DNA of 11,500 bases, taken from contig JBFWTJ010000111.1 in the NCBI GenBank assembly GCA_050247895.1, positions 1 through 11,500 of the forward strand, given 5' to 3'. This document shows positions 1 to 6,116 of the stretch, one piece after another. This stretch comes from CAVPEW01 sp050247895 (GTDB lineage Bacteria; Actinomycetota; Acidimicrobiia; Acidimicrobiales; VFJN01). Each line of letters begins with the position of its first letter. Positions within the stretch are counted from its first letter, which is position 1. The notes beneath the pieces were generated by a model. The model ran no database searches and had not been told where the DNA came from. It saw only the letters and a program-made list of their open reading frames with translations. A program made the position numbers and the translations under genes.

Positions 1-372
1 CTCATGCACGGCCCGACCTACATGGGCAACCCGCTGGGCGCGGCGGTGGCGCTGGCCTCGATCCGCCTGCTGCTCGACGGGCCCTGGGAGGCCCGCGTCG
101 CCCGGATCGGCGAGCGCCTGGCCAAGGGCCTGGTGGCGGCGGCCGACCTGCCCGGGGTGGCCGACGTGCGGGTGCTGGGCGCCATCGGCGTGGTCGAGAC
201 CCGGGATCCGGTGCCCCTGGCCCGGGTCCAGGAGGTGGTGGTCGACCGCGGCGTGTGGTTGCGCCCGTTCGGCCGGCTGATCTACGCCATGCCGCCCTAC
301 GTGTCCTCCGACGACGACGTCGACCGGATCGCCGCGGCCATGGTCGCGGCCGCCGCCGCGCTCGACGGCTGA
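1..372 (+). CDS. bioA: Adenosylmethionine-8-amino-7-oxononanoate aminotransferase, C-terminal part (5' end outside window)
   Basis: This is the last 123 codons of a class III PLP-dependent aminotransferase that converts KAPA to DAPA using S-adenosylmethionine as amino donor, the third-from-last step of biotin synthesis in the cytosol. The reading frame is open at base 1, so the PLP lysine and most of the catalytic domain lie upstream of the window. What is seen: the block HGPTYMGNPL at the start, which in E. coli BioA contains the phosphate-contacting Thr, and GVWLRPFGRLIYAMPPYV near the end, whose Arg corresponds to the substrate-carboxylate Arg391 of E. coli. Both are specific to BioA within the aminotransferase family. 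The stop codon lies 6 bp from the stop of the convergent bioB. The identity is secure; the start and upstream gene order cannot be seen. Confidence 0.95.
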   Translation, partial: LMHGPTYMGNPLGAAVALASIRLLLDGPWEARVARIGERLAKGLVAAADLPGVADVRVLGAIGVVETRDPVPLARVQEVVVDRGVWLRPFGRLIYAMPPYVSSDDDVDRIAAAMVAAAAALDG

Positions 373-378
373 GGGTGG

Positions 379-1329
379 TCAGGCCAGCTCGGCCAGGGTG
401 CTGTCGAGCCGGTCGAGCAGGGCGTGGTCGTGGTCGTCGCCCGGGTTGGGGGTGGTGAGGAGCCGGTCGCCGAGGAAGATGCTGCTGGCCCCGGCGTGCA
501 GGCACAGGGCCTGGAGCTCGTCGGTCATCTGGGCCCGGCCGGCCGAGAGGCGCACCACCGAGCGGGGCATGGCCAGCTTGGTCGCGGCGATCGTGCGGAC
601 CAGCTCGAGCGGGTCGAGCGGGGCGGTCCCGGCCAGGGGGGTGCCGGGGACCTGGACGAGCAGGTTGATCGGCACGCTCTCGGGGTGGGGGTCCAAGGCG
701 GCGAGCTGGGTGATCAGGCCGGCCCGGTCGCGGCGGGACTCGCCCATGCCGACGATCCCGCCGCAGCACAGCTTGACCCCGGCCTGGCGCACGTTGGCCA
801 GCGTGTCGAGTCGGTCCTGGTAGGTGCGGGTGGTGATGATCTCGCCGTAGAACTCGGGCGAGGTGTCGAGGTTGTGGTTGTAGAAGTCGAGCCCGGCCTC
901 GGCCAGGCGCGCCGCCTGGGCCTCGGTGAGCATGCCCAGGGTCGTGCAGGTCTCCAGCCCGAGGGCCTTGACCTCGCCGACCGCGGCGGCGATCTCGCCG
1001 ACCTGGCGGTCGTTGGGCGAGCGCCACGCCGCACCCATGCAGAACCGGGTCGCGCCCGACGCCCGGGCGTTGCGGGCCGCGGCGACGATGTCGGCGGTGG
1101 GCATGAGCCGCTCGGGGGTCAGGTCGGTGCCCCAGCGGGCCGACTGGGGGCAGTAGGCGCAATCCTCGGGGCAGGCGCCGGTCTTGACCGACAGGAGGAT
1201 GGCGGCCTCGACGACGTGGGGGTCGAACGACGCCCGGTGCACGGCGTGGGCGTCGGCGAGCAGGTCGTGGAAGGGCCGGGCGATCAGGGCCTCGACCTCG
1301 TCGACGGTCCAGTCGTGGCGCAGGTCCAT
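379..1329 (-). CDS. bioB: Biotin synthase (radical SAM)
   Basis: Biotin synthase inserts sulfur into dethiobiotin, using a [4Fe-4S] cluster to cleave S-adenosylmethionine and a [2Fe-2S] cluster as sulfur donor. The 316-aa protein starts at the ATG giving MDLRHDW. With this start the cluster residues fall at the same numbers as in E. coli BioB: radical SAM cysteines C53, C57 and C60 (CPEDCAYC), [2Fe-2S] ligands C97 (RFCMGAAW), C128 (LETCTTLG) and C188 (KLCCGG), and R260 (VRLSAGR). The block YNHNLDTSPEFYG is also intact. An open frame continues upstream to 1452 but would overlap bioF and has no family similarity. The gene runs opposite to bioA, bioF and bioD: tail-to-tail with bioA (6 bp) and divergent from bioF. 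No clear Shine-Dalgarno precedes the ATG. The product is about 30 residues shorter than E. coli BioB, entirely at the C-terminus. Confidence 0.97.
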   Translation of the reverse strand: MDLRHDWTVDEVEALIARPFHDLLADAHAVHRASFDPHVVEAAILLSVKTGACPEDCAYCPQSARWGTDLTPERLMPTADIVAAARNARASGATRFCMGAAWRSPNDRQVGEIAAAVGEVKALGLETCTTLGMLTEAQAARLAEAGLDFYNHNLDTSPEFYGEIITTRTYQDRLDTLANVRQAGVKLCCGGIVGMGESRRDRAGLITQLAALDPHPESVPINLLVQVPGTPLAGTAPLDPLELVRTIAATKLAMPRSVVRLSAGRAQMTDELQALCLHAGASSIFLGDRLLTTPNPGDDHDHALLDRLDSTLAELA

Positions 1330-1421
1330 CGGCCAAGACTGCTCGTGTCGGCCGGTCGGATCCAAACGGTGGCCGGCCGCGAGTGGCCCGGCGGGCCCTC
1401 GCGGTGACATCGTGGCCGCCG
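1330..1421. promoter_or_regulatory. Divergent bioB/bioF intergenic control region
   Basis: This 92-bp gap separates the starts of bioB (leftward) and bioF (rightward) and should hold both promoters. Around 1344-1380 it contains GGCCGG-rich palindromic sequence and, read leftward, a weak TTGGAT / CAGTCT pair with an 18-nt spacer upstream of bioB. I found no match to the BirA or BioR type of operator and nothing like the AAC/GTT half-sites reported for BioQ. The control function is inferred from gene orientation only. Confidence 0.35.
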
Positions 1422-2567
1422 ATGCGTGAGCGCAGCGAGCGCGCGGCACCACGGCCCGAACCGGGCTGGGACGGCTGGATGGCCGGCGAGCTCGACGCGA
1501 TCCGGGCCCAGCGCCGCTGGCGGTCGACCCGGTGCCTGGACGCCCTGGGGCCGGTGGGCGACCTCGACGGCCAGCACGTCGTGTCCTTCGCGTCCAACGA
1601 CTACCTCGGCCTGTCGGCCCACCCGTCGGTGATCGCCGCAGCCCAGGAGGCGCTTGGCCGCTGGGGGACCGGGGCCACCGCGTCGCGCCTGGTGGTGGGG
1701 GAGCGGCCGGTCCACGGCCGGTTGGAGGCGGATCTGGCCGAGTGGAAGGGCGCCGAGCGGGCGGTGGTGTTCCCCTCCGGCTACGCCGCGAACCTGGGCG
1801 TGGTCACCGCGCTGGCCGGCCCGGGGACCACGGTGCTCAGCGACGAGCTGAACCACGCGTCGATCGTCGACGCCTGCCGGCTGAGCCGGGCCGAGGTCGG
1901 CGTCTACCGCCACCTCGACCTGGACCACTTGGCCGACCGGATGGCGATGGCCCGGGGCCGGGTGCTCGTGGTGACCGACTCGGTGTTCTCGATGGACGGC
2001 GACGTCGCCCCGCTCGACGGGCTGGTCGCGCTGTGCCGGGACCGGGGGGCGCTGCTGGTGGTCGACGAGGCCCACGCCGTGCTCGGCCCGCACCTGGAGC
2101 CGGGCACGCCAGGGGTGGTGCAGGTCGGCACCCTGTCCAAGACGTTGGGCTCGCTGGGCGGGTGGGTGGCCGGTGAGGGCCCGCTGGTGGACCTGCTGGT
2201 GAACCGGGCCCGGACCTTCATCTTCACCACCGGCCTGTCGCCGGCCGACGCGGCCGCGGCCCGGGCCGCGCTGCGGATCCTGCGCTCGGCCGAGGGCGAC
2301 GCCCTGCTGGCCCGCCTGCGGGCCGTGGTCGACCGGGTGCGGCCCGGCAACCCGTCGCCGATCGTGCCGGTGGTGCTGGGCGACGAGGACGTCGCGCTGA
2401 AGGCGTCGGCGGCCCTGCTCGACGCCGGCCTGCTGGTGCCGGCCATCCGGCCCCCGACGGTGCCCCCGGGCACGAGCCGCCTGCGGGTCGCGCTGTCGGC
2501 GGCCCACGACGAGGCGATGGTCGACCAGCTCACGACGGCCCTGGCCGCCCTGGGCCTGTGGCCCTGA
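1422..2567 (+). CDS. bioF: 8-amino-7-oxononanoate synthase (KAPA synthase)
   Basis: BioF is a PLP-dependent alpha-oxoamine synthase that condenses pimeloyl-ACP or pimeloyl-CoA with L-alanine to give KAPA. With the ATG at 1422 the protein has 381 residues: SNDYLGLS at 58-65, the cofactor-stacking His in LNHASIVDA at H145, VVDEAH with D215 and H218, and the Schiff-base lysine K240 in TLSKTLGSLGGW. The usual DEAHGTG is replaced by DEAHAVLG and the following loop is short, a modest departure from the family. Start choice is uncertain: ATG 1422 has no good Shine-Dalgarno; ATG 1479 (MAGELDA) would fit the shorter N-terminus of E. coli BioF; an in-frame GTG at 1404 is also possible. bioD follows 79 bp downstream, consistent with a bioFD transcript. 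Confidence 0.94.
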   Translation: MRERSERAAPRPEPGWDGWMAGELDAIRAQRRWRSTRCLDALGPVGDLDGQHVVSFASNDYLGLSAHPSVIAAAQEALGRWGTGATASRLVVGERPVHGRLEADLAEWKGAERAVVFPSGYAANLGVVTALAGPGTTVLSDELNHASIVDACRLSRAEVGVYRHLDLDHLADRMAMARGRVLVVTDSVFSMDGDVAPLDGLVALCRDRGALLVVDEAHAVLGPHLEPGTPGVVQVGTLSKTLGSLGGWVAGEGPLVDLLVNRARTFIFTTGLSPADAAAARAALRILRSAEGDALLARLRAVVDRVRPGNPSPIVPVVLGDEDVALKASAALLDAGLLVPAIRPPTVPPGTSRLRVALSAAHDEAMVDQLTTALAALGLWP

Positions 2568-2646
2568 GGGCCCGGTCCGGCGCGGGTGGCGCGGGCGGCG
2601 CGGCACCGGCGCGGTCGGGGCTGCGTCCCGGGCGCGAGCCGAGCTC

Positions 2647-3300
2647 GTGACGGGGTCGACCGGGCCGCGGCCGGCCCGGCTGGTCGTGGTCGCCGGGACG
2701 GGGACCGGCGTGGGCAAGACGTGGGCCGCGGCCCGCCTGCTGGTCGAGGCCCGGGCCCGGGGCCTGGTCGTGGCGGCCCGCAAGCCGGTCCAGTCCCACG
2801 ACGAGGACGCCGCGCCCGAGGGGACCGACGCCGCCGTCCTGGCCGCGGCGTCCGGGGAGCCCGACGCGGGCGTGGTGTGCCCGGCCCACCGGGACTACGC
2901 ACGGCCCCTGGCCCCGCCGATGGCCGCCGCGGTGCTGGGCCGGCCGTCGATCGGCCTGGACGACCTGGTGGCCGAGACCACCTGGCCCGAGGGGGTCGAC
3001 CTGGGCGTGGTGGAGACGGTCGGGGGCGTGCGCTCGCCCGTGGCCGACGACGGCGACAGCGGCGACCTGGCCCGCCGCCTGGCCCCGGACGGGGTCGTGC
3101 TGGTGGCCGACGCCGAGCTGGGCACGATCAACGCCACCCGCCTGAGCGTCGAGGCCCTGGCCCCGCTGCCCGTGGTCGTGCTGCTCAACCGCTTCGACCC
3201 CGAGATCGACCTGCACCGCCGCAACCGCGCCTGGCTCGCCGACCGCGACGGCCTCATCGTCGTCGTCGACCCGACCGACCTGCTGCTCACCCTGTCCTGA
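2647..3300 (+). CDS. bioD: ATP-dependent dethiobiotin synthetase
   Basis: BioD carboxylates DAPA and closes the ureido ring in an ATP-dependent reaction giving dethiobiotin, the BioB substrate. The 217-aa product, starting at GTG, has the P-loop GTGTGVGKT at 17-25, the KPVQS block at 46-50 (KPVQT in most homologues), the TD pair at 60-61 and LGTINATRLS at 158-167, all typical of this P-loop family. The usual EGAGG motif reads ETVGG here (residues 123-127), followed by RSPVADDGDS. Length is close to the usual 220-230 residues. It lies on the same strand as bioF and probably shares its mRNA. No Shine-Dalgarno is visible before the GTG, so the precise start is less certain than the identity. Confidence 0.95.
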   Translation: MTGSTGPRPARLVVVAGTGTGVGKTWAAARLLVEARARGLVVAARKPVQSHDEDAAPEGTDAAVLAAASGEPDAGVVCPAHRDYARPLAPPMAAAVLGRPSIGLDDLVAETTWPEGVDLGVVETVGGVRSPVADDGDSGDLARRLAPDGVVLVADAELGTINATRLSVEALAPLPVVVLLNRFDPEIDLHRRNRAWLADRDGLIVVVDPTDLLLTLS

Positions 3301-3320
3301 CCTCGAAGCCCTCGTCGAGG
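3301..3320 (+). terminator. Hairpin directly after bioD
   Basis: A perfect 6-bp inverted repeat (CCTCGA at 3301-3306, TCGAGG at 3315-3320) with an 8-nt loop begins at the base after the bioD stop codon. There is no downstream T-run, so it would be a stem-loop-only terminator or mRNA-end stabiliser. It also lies just past the stop of the convergent gene on the other strand, so it may act in both directions. The assignment rests on position and symmetry only. Confidence 0.4.
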
Positions 3321-3327
3321 CGGGCTG

Positions 3328-3702
3328 TTACGGAGTATGCCGCTCTTGTGGATCTGGTAGCTCGCCCAAGTACCAGATGCCCCTCCCATCGGCGATGGAG
3401 GCGCGGCGGCGTTTGATCCACTCCTTGGGACTCCGCAGGGAAGGATCATCGAAGCAGGCGAGTGACCGGTCCATCACCATGTCCGAAAGGCACTCGTGGA
3501 AGTAGGGGGCGGTGCTGATCTCCTGCAACGTCATGGCCACCACGAGATCCGTATGCGGCGCCCGGCCCAGGAACTTGGGGAGCCAGGGAACCACTGCCTG
3601 GACGGTGGCGTCGTAGTCGTTCTGGTATATGCGCCCCCAGGTCAAGAAGGCGTGCCTCGAGCCTTCTTGCGTGGTGGCCACCATTCCGATGATGTCTTCC
3701 AT
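3328..3702 (-). CDS. Hypothetical protein, last gene of a three-gene minus-strand run
   Basis: I do not recognise this 124-aa protein. It starts at ATG (MEDIIGMV) 26 nt after the stop of the HEAT-repeat gene, in the same direction, so it is probably co-transcribed with it. The frame stays open for some distance upstream, but I saw no ATG or GTG there and the Shine-Dalgarno is weak. The sequence is rich in aromatic residues, with a mixed hydrophobic core around residues 15-75 (HAFLTWGRIY, VVPWLPKFLG) and a basic patch near the C-terminus (EWIKRRRAS). No signal peptide or membrane segment is evident, so a soluble cytosolic protein is expected. Its size, composition and partners recall small immunity-type proteins of toxin systems, but that is only a resemblance. 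It is convergent with bioD, with a 27-bp gap. Confidence 0.65.
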   Translation of the reverse strand: MEDIIGMVATTQEGSRHAFLTWGRIYQNDYDATVQAVVPWLPKFLGRAPHTDLVVAMTLQEISTAPYFHECLSDMVMDRSLACFDDPSLRSPKEWIKRRRASIADGRGIWYLGELPDPQERHTP

Positions 3703-3728
3703 GTCCGCTATCCAGGCCCACGCCGCTG

Positions 3729-4430
3729 CTAGTGCTGTCGCCCTGGGGGGACGGCAATATTGAGAAGCCGAATTTCGTCCTCAGCAAACCCCCTCACATC
3801 CTCGTCCTGCGATCGCTGCGCCTGCGAGAGGAGGCTTCCATCGGCTACTGCTAGGCGCCTCGCTGCCACCGCAGCCGTGAGCCTGGTCGTCCTGTCAGGC
3901 GACAGTAAATCCTTCGTCACGTCAGCAGCATCAGCTGCACTTAGTTTTGAAAGAAGATAAATTCTGCGGGCTAGGGATGTGGAGCCTCCCCGACTGGCCG
4001 CTGCCGCGAGCTGCTCCGGTGTTGCCTGGGAAAGGAACCGCAGCACCTTCCACCTTACAGCTTGATCCGGATCTTCTATGAGGGACACTGCCTTCAAAAG
4101 GGTCGAAGCATCGTCAGGTGTTGCGCATAGAAGGACCGAGTCCAAAGCAAAGAAGCGAACTGACCGAATGGGAGAATCCAGGAGATCTTCGATCTCAGGC
4201 AAGAGGACGCACGCTAGATCCCCTAGCTCAGACAGAATCCATGCAGCTGCCTGGACCGAGGTCTGATATGGGCTGACGAGTAGCGGACGCAAGCTCTCGA
4301 CTTCAAGTCCTGATTGGACCTGTCGAAGAAGCTCGGTGGCGATGTTCTCAAGAAGAGTGGCATCAGCGACTACTCCGCCCAGTAGCGCTGCCATGAGCTC
4401 TTCTCCACGCGACGGAGGAGTGGTGCTCAC
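3729..4430 (-). CDS. HEAT-like repeat protein of unknown function
   Basis: The 233-aa product begins at a GTG that overlaps the stop of the preceding gene in a 4-nt GTGA, indicating translational coupling. It consists largely of paired helices resembling HEAT/armadillo repeats. Likely units lie near 46-70 (QTSVQAAAWILSELG), 77-103 (LLDSPIRSVRFFALDSVLL), 111-136 (IEDPDQAVRWKVLRFLSQA), 170-194 and 198-223, each with the pattern of an acidic turn, a basic or aromatic residue and a hydrophobic helix. Such alpha-solenoids act as protein- or nucleic-acid-binding scaffolds, and some bacterial ones are immunity proteins or regulators; no catalytic motif is visible. It is soluble by sequence, with no signal peptide. 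Codon use is markedly less GC-rich than in the bio genes. The repeat call is fairly safe; the function is unknown. Confidence 0.75.
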   Translation of the reverse strand: MSTTPPSRGEELMAALLGGVVADATLLENIATELLRQVQSGLEVESLRPLLVSPYQTSVQAAAWILSELGDLACVLLPEIEDLLDSPIRSVRFFALDSVLLCATPDDASTLLKAVSLIEDPDQAVRWKVLRFLSQATPEQLAAAASRGGSTSLARRIYLLSKLSAADAADVTKDLLSPDRTTRLTAAVAARRLAVADGSLLSQAQRSQDEDVRGFAEDEIRLLNIAVPPGRQH

Positions 4431-4762
4431 GATCGGCTAAGAGATTTTTCAATTTGACGCAACAGCCGTTCCTCCTCGCCAATCCTTCGTCTGTGAGCTG
4501 GGTCTTCCCCGAGCCTAGCCTGCTCGGCTTGACGCGTCCCTATGCTGAGTTCGAGGTCAGCGGCGAGCTCTTCAAGCTGCTCCTGTGACCAACCTTCCGG
4601 AACTCGCGCGGGTAGCTCGCCATGAACCTTTCCGGTGGCATCGAGGCGGGGTAGACGGCGAGCTAGAAGGTACTGTGTAGTTATGTCTCTGCATTCGGCC
4701 GAGAATCGGATTTCGGCTTCGATGCCGCGGTCTCTCGTGGCAGTCAGCGTGAGACTAGGCAT
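4427..4762 (-). CDS. Small hypothetical protein with C-terminal charged helix, first gene of the minus-strand run
   Basis: I do not recognise this 111-aa protein. The N-terminal half (residues 1-50) looks like beta-strands (SLTLTATRDRGIEAEIRFS). The C-terminal half (60-110) is a long, heavily charged stretch of Glu, Arg and Gln with leucine spacing suggesting a helical or coiled-coil segment (EQLEELAADLELSI, EEERLLRQIEKSL). I chose the ATG at 4762 because GGTGGGATGGAA precedes it. Alternatives are ATG 4768, ATG 4777 and GTG 4810, none with a better ribosome site. It overlaps the HEAT-repeat gene by 4 nt, so the two products are probably made in matched amounts and may interact. No signal peptide or membrane segment is seen. 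It could be a regulator or partner subunit, but no helix-turn-helix or enzyme motif was found. Confidence 0.7.
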   Translation of the reverse strand: MPSLTLTATRDRGIEAEIRFSAECRDITTQYLLARRLPRLDATGKVHGELPARVPEGWSQEQLEELAADLELSIGTRQAEQARLGEDPAHRRRIGEEERLLRQIEKSLSRS

Positions 4763-4810
4763 TTCCATCCCACCCATATCGCTTATGGCAAGATGGGCCC
4801 TGGAAACCAC

Positions 4811-4915
4811 CTGAGTTCAGCGCAGGGACGGGGCCAAGAGACTTGACATTCGGGTTCGGACTTGTCCACTGGTTCAACTAGACATACTGCACACGAAGAC
4901 GGCAGGGATCGACTG
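4811..4915. promoter_or_regulatory. Divergent intergenic region between the minus-strand run and the PH-domain gene
   Basis: This gap should carry promoters for both directions. On the plus strand a CTTGTC (4861-4866) is followed after 16 nt by CATACT (4883-4888), a plausible sigma-70-like pair about 28 nt before the ATG at 4916. AGGGAT around 4903-4908 can serve as a ribosome site. A perfect TTGACA at 4843-4848 has no acceptable -10 at the right distance. These are weak, visual matches. Confidence 0.3.
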
Positions 4916-5464
4916 ATGACCTTCAAGCTGAGCGCTCATGAAGTCATGCGCGGCATCAAGGTGGATGACGACCGCATCCTTCGGTTGAAGCCGATCGGCT
5001 GGGTCGTCGCCGCCAGCACGCTGGAGGCGTTCCTGGCCATCGCCGTGATCCTCGCTGCGATCCTGCTCCGCAGCATCTGGCTCGTCGCCCTCCCCCTTCT
5101 CGCGGTATTCGCGGCGGACGCGTTCAAGCGGTCACGGGTCGCCGTGACCGCCAGTACCACAGAGATCGTCATAGTGAACCGATGGCGTAAGCACAGCGTG
5201 CCCATCAGCGACGTCGCAGACGTCACCATCGAGAAGGTCTCCTGGTCGTTCCGAGCTCCCGCCTACCTGATGACCCGGTCAGGCCCCGGCCGCGAATGGC
5301 TCATCGGCATCGTCGAGACGGCAACAGGCTCCATCCAGTGCGACGCTCTCGTTTCGTCGCCCCGCAGCGACGACACCAGCGATCCGACTCCAGCGGAGAT
5401 GAAGGTCGACGTCCTACGTCGCTGGCTGGCGTCGGCGACAACGAGCGGTCTCGACACGACATGA
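4916..5464 (+). CDS. Membrane protein with two transmembrane helices and a bacterial PH-like domain
   Basis: The 182-aa product (starting MTFKLSAHEV) has two adjacent hydrophobic helices, about residues 27-51 and 53-70, followed by a basic anchor (FKRSR) and a beta-rich segment at 75-145. The run VTASTTEIVIVNRWRKHSVP with ISDVADVTIEK is typical of the bacterial PH domains found in actinobacterial two-helix membrane proteins (PF10756/bPH2-like). The C-terminal 35 residues are polar. Function in such proteins is generally unknown; the PH fold is thought to mediate protein contacts at the cytoplasmic face. ATG 4916 is preferred over an upstream TTG at 4862 because AGGGAT precedes it and the extra 18 residues look unstructured. 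It is divergent from the minus-strand hypothetical genes and upstream of the two small genes described next. Confidence 0.8.
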   Translation: MTFKLSAHEVMRGIKVDDDRILRLKPIGWVVAASTLEAFLAIAVILAAILLRSIWLVALPLLAVFAADAFKRSRVAVTASTTEIVIVNRWRKHSVPISDVADVTIEKVSWSFRAPAYLMTRSGPGREWLIGIVETATGSIQCDALVSSPRSDDTSDPTPAEMKVDVLRRWLASATTSGLDTT

Positions 5465-5577
5465 TCCGATGAGGTCGAGACCAGGTCGTTCAGTCAGTCA
5501 TCAGCAAATTGGCTGGCCGCGCGGGCAAAGGTCATCGACGGGATCAAACGCTGCCGCGCCTCTGCTATCAGCAAGGC

Positions 5578-5748
5578 ATGCCGCTATCCTGTTTGGCTCC
5601 GGCAGCCGCTACCGGTCTTCTGGGAGGATGGGGAGGCCTATTCGGTTCCCTCGCTAGCAACATTGGCGGTCTCGTGCTCGGCAACCTGTTCAACCTCAAC
5701 TACCAGGGCAACGGCGACTTCGACATCGAACTCGCCGGGAGCTACTGA
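5578..5748 (+). CDS. GxxxG-rich hydrophobic small peptide
   Basis: A 56-aa product starting at ATG 5578 (MPLSCLAPAAATGLL). Residues 6-40 are hydrophobic and glycine-rich, with four overlapping GxxxG motifs (G13-G17, G16-G20, G19-G23, G31-G35) and two aromatic residues (W18, F22). The last 15 residues are polar and acidic (NGDFDIELAGSY). Its stop codon overlaps the next ATG (TGATG), which argues that this short frame is really translated. GxxxG-rich segments of this kind occur in pore-forming class IIb bacteriocin peptides, glycine-zipper proteins and some holin-like peptides; no double-glycine leader or signal-peptidase site is obvious. A TTG at 5509 in the same frame would add 23 residues of non-family-like sequence. 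The upstream AAGG is close to the ATG and weak as a ribosome site. Confidence 0.55.
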   Translation: MPLSCLAPAAATGLLGGWGGLFGSLASNIGGLVLGNLFNLNYQGNGDFDIELAGSY

Positions 5749-5975
5749 TGCTAGAGGCCGCCTCGAAAGCAAACTCATGGATCGGAGTCCTGTGGTTCGG
5801 ACTCTTCTCAGCTGGCGGCTTCCTCATCGCCTGGAAGATCAGGAGAGACCTGACCAGAGGACGCATCCGAGGCCGAGGCGGACCTGTCGACATGAAGATC
5901 GCCATAGTCGTGTTTGCTCTGGCCGGCGCTTGCTCCCTCGTGCTCGCACTCCGCGAACTCCTACGAGCCACCTGA
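5748..5975 (+). CDS. Small two-helix membrane protein coupled to the hydrophobic peptide
   Basis: A 75-aa product whose ATG overlaps the preceding stop by 1 nt (TGATG), so it is expected to be translated by reinitiation. It has two hydrophobic helices, about residues 11-29 (WIGVLWFGLFSAGGFLIAW) and 50-68 (KIAIVVFALAGACSLVLAL). They are joined by a strongly basic loop (KIRRDLTRGRIRGRGG), which by the positive-inside rule places the loop in the cytoplasm and both termini outside. I cannot assign a family. Tight coupling to a membrane-active-looking peptide suggests that it is a partner, exporter accessory or immunity protein for it; this is inference. Base composition is intermediate between the accessory block and the chromosomal genes around it. 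Confidence 0.65.
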   Translation: MLEAASKANSWIGVLWFGLFSAGGFLIAWKIRRDLTRGRIRGRGGPVDMKIAIVVFALAGACSLVLALRELLRAT

Positions 5976-6026
5976 TCAACGCGCACCTCGACCACAGCAC
6001 GACTCGTCGTCCCCGACTCCTACCGC

Positions 6027-6056
6027 CCCGGCGGGTGTCGAGCTGGATCCGCCGGG
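6027..6056. terminator. GC-rich hairpin between convergent genes
   Basis: An 8-bp perfect inverted repeat (CCCGGCGG at 6027-6034, CCGCCGGG at 6049-6056) with a 14-nt loop lies in the 141-bp gap between the small membrane-protein gene and the stop of the convergent flavoprotein gene. A second inverted repeat follows (GCAGGCC 6079-6085 with GGCCTGC 6103-6109), overlapping a perfect 10-bp palindrome at 6100-6109. There is no T-run. Position between convergent genes makes a bidirectional terminator plausible. I see no gene in this gap. Confidence 0.4.
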
Positions 6057-6116
6057 CCGTCGAGCACGAGCGGGGACAGCAGGCCGGCTGATCGAGGCTG
6101 CAGGCCTGCGGGTGGC

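Noticed and set aside
1426..1443. GTGAGCGCAGCGAGCGCG repeat-like word at the start of bioF
   Set aside because: GAGCG-type words are common in high-GC actinobacterial DNA, and I saw no second copy arranged as a repeat in this window.
2..1597. 531-codon open frame on the minus strand over bioA and bioB
   Set aside because: Its translation is low-complexity Arg/Pro/Gly sequence, typical of an antisense shadow in very GC-rich DNA; the bioA and bioB proteins in the other frames match all family motifs.
3446..3787. 113-codon minus-strand frame between the HEAT-repeat gene and the 124-aa gene
   Set aside because: It overlaps both neighbours out of frame and encodes His/Gly/Arg-rich low-complexity sequence, while the 124-aa frame has a normal protein composition.
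4843..4848. Perfect TTGACA as a -35 element
   Set aside because: No -10-like hexamer lies 16-18 nt downstream on the plus strand; the sequence there is CCACTGG.
5663..6091. 142-codon plus-strand frame overlapping both small membrane-peptide genes
   Set aside because: Composition is Ser/Arg/Pro-rich with no fold-like pattern, and it conflicts with two frames joined by TGATG and encoding coherent membrane helices.
3301..6116. Attachment sites, tRNA or IS ends bounding the accessory block
   Set aside because: I compared the two edges by eye and found no shared direct repeat longer than a few bases, no tRNA-like cloverleaf and no transposase or integrase frame.
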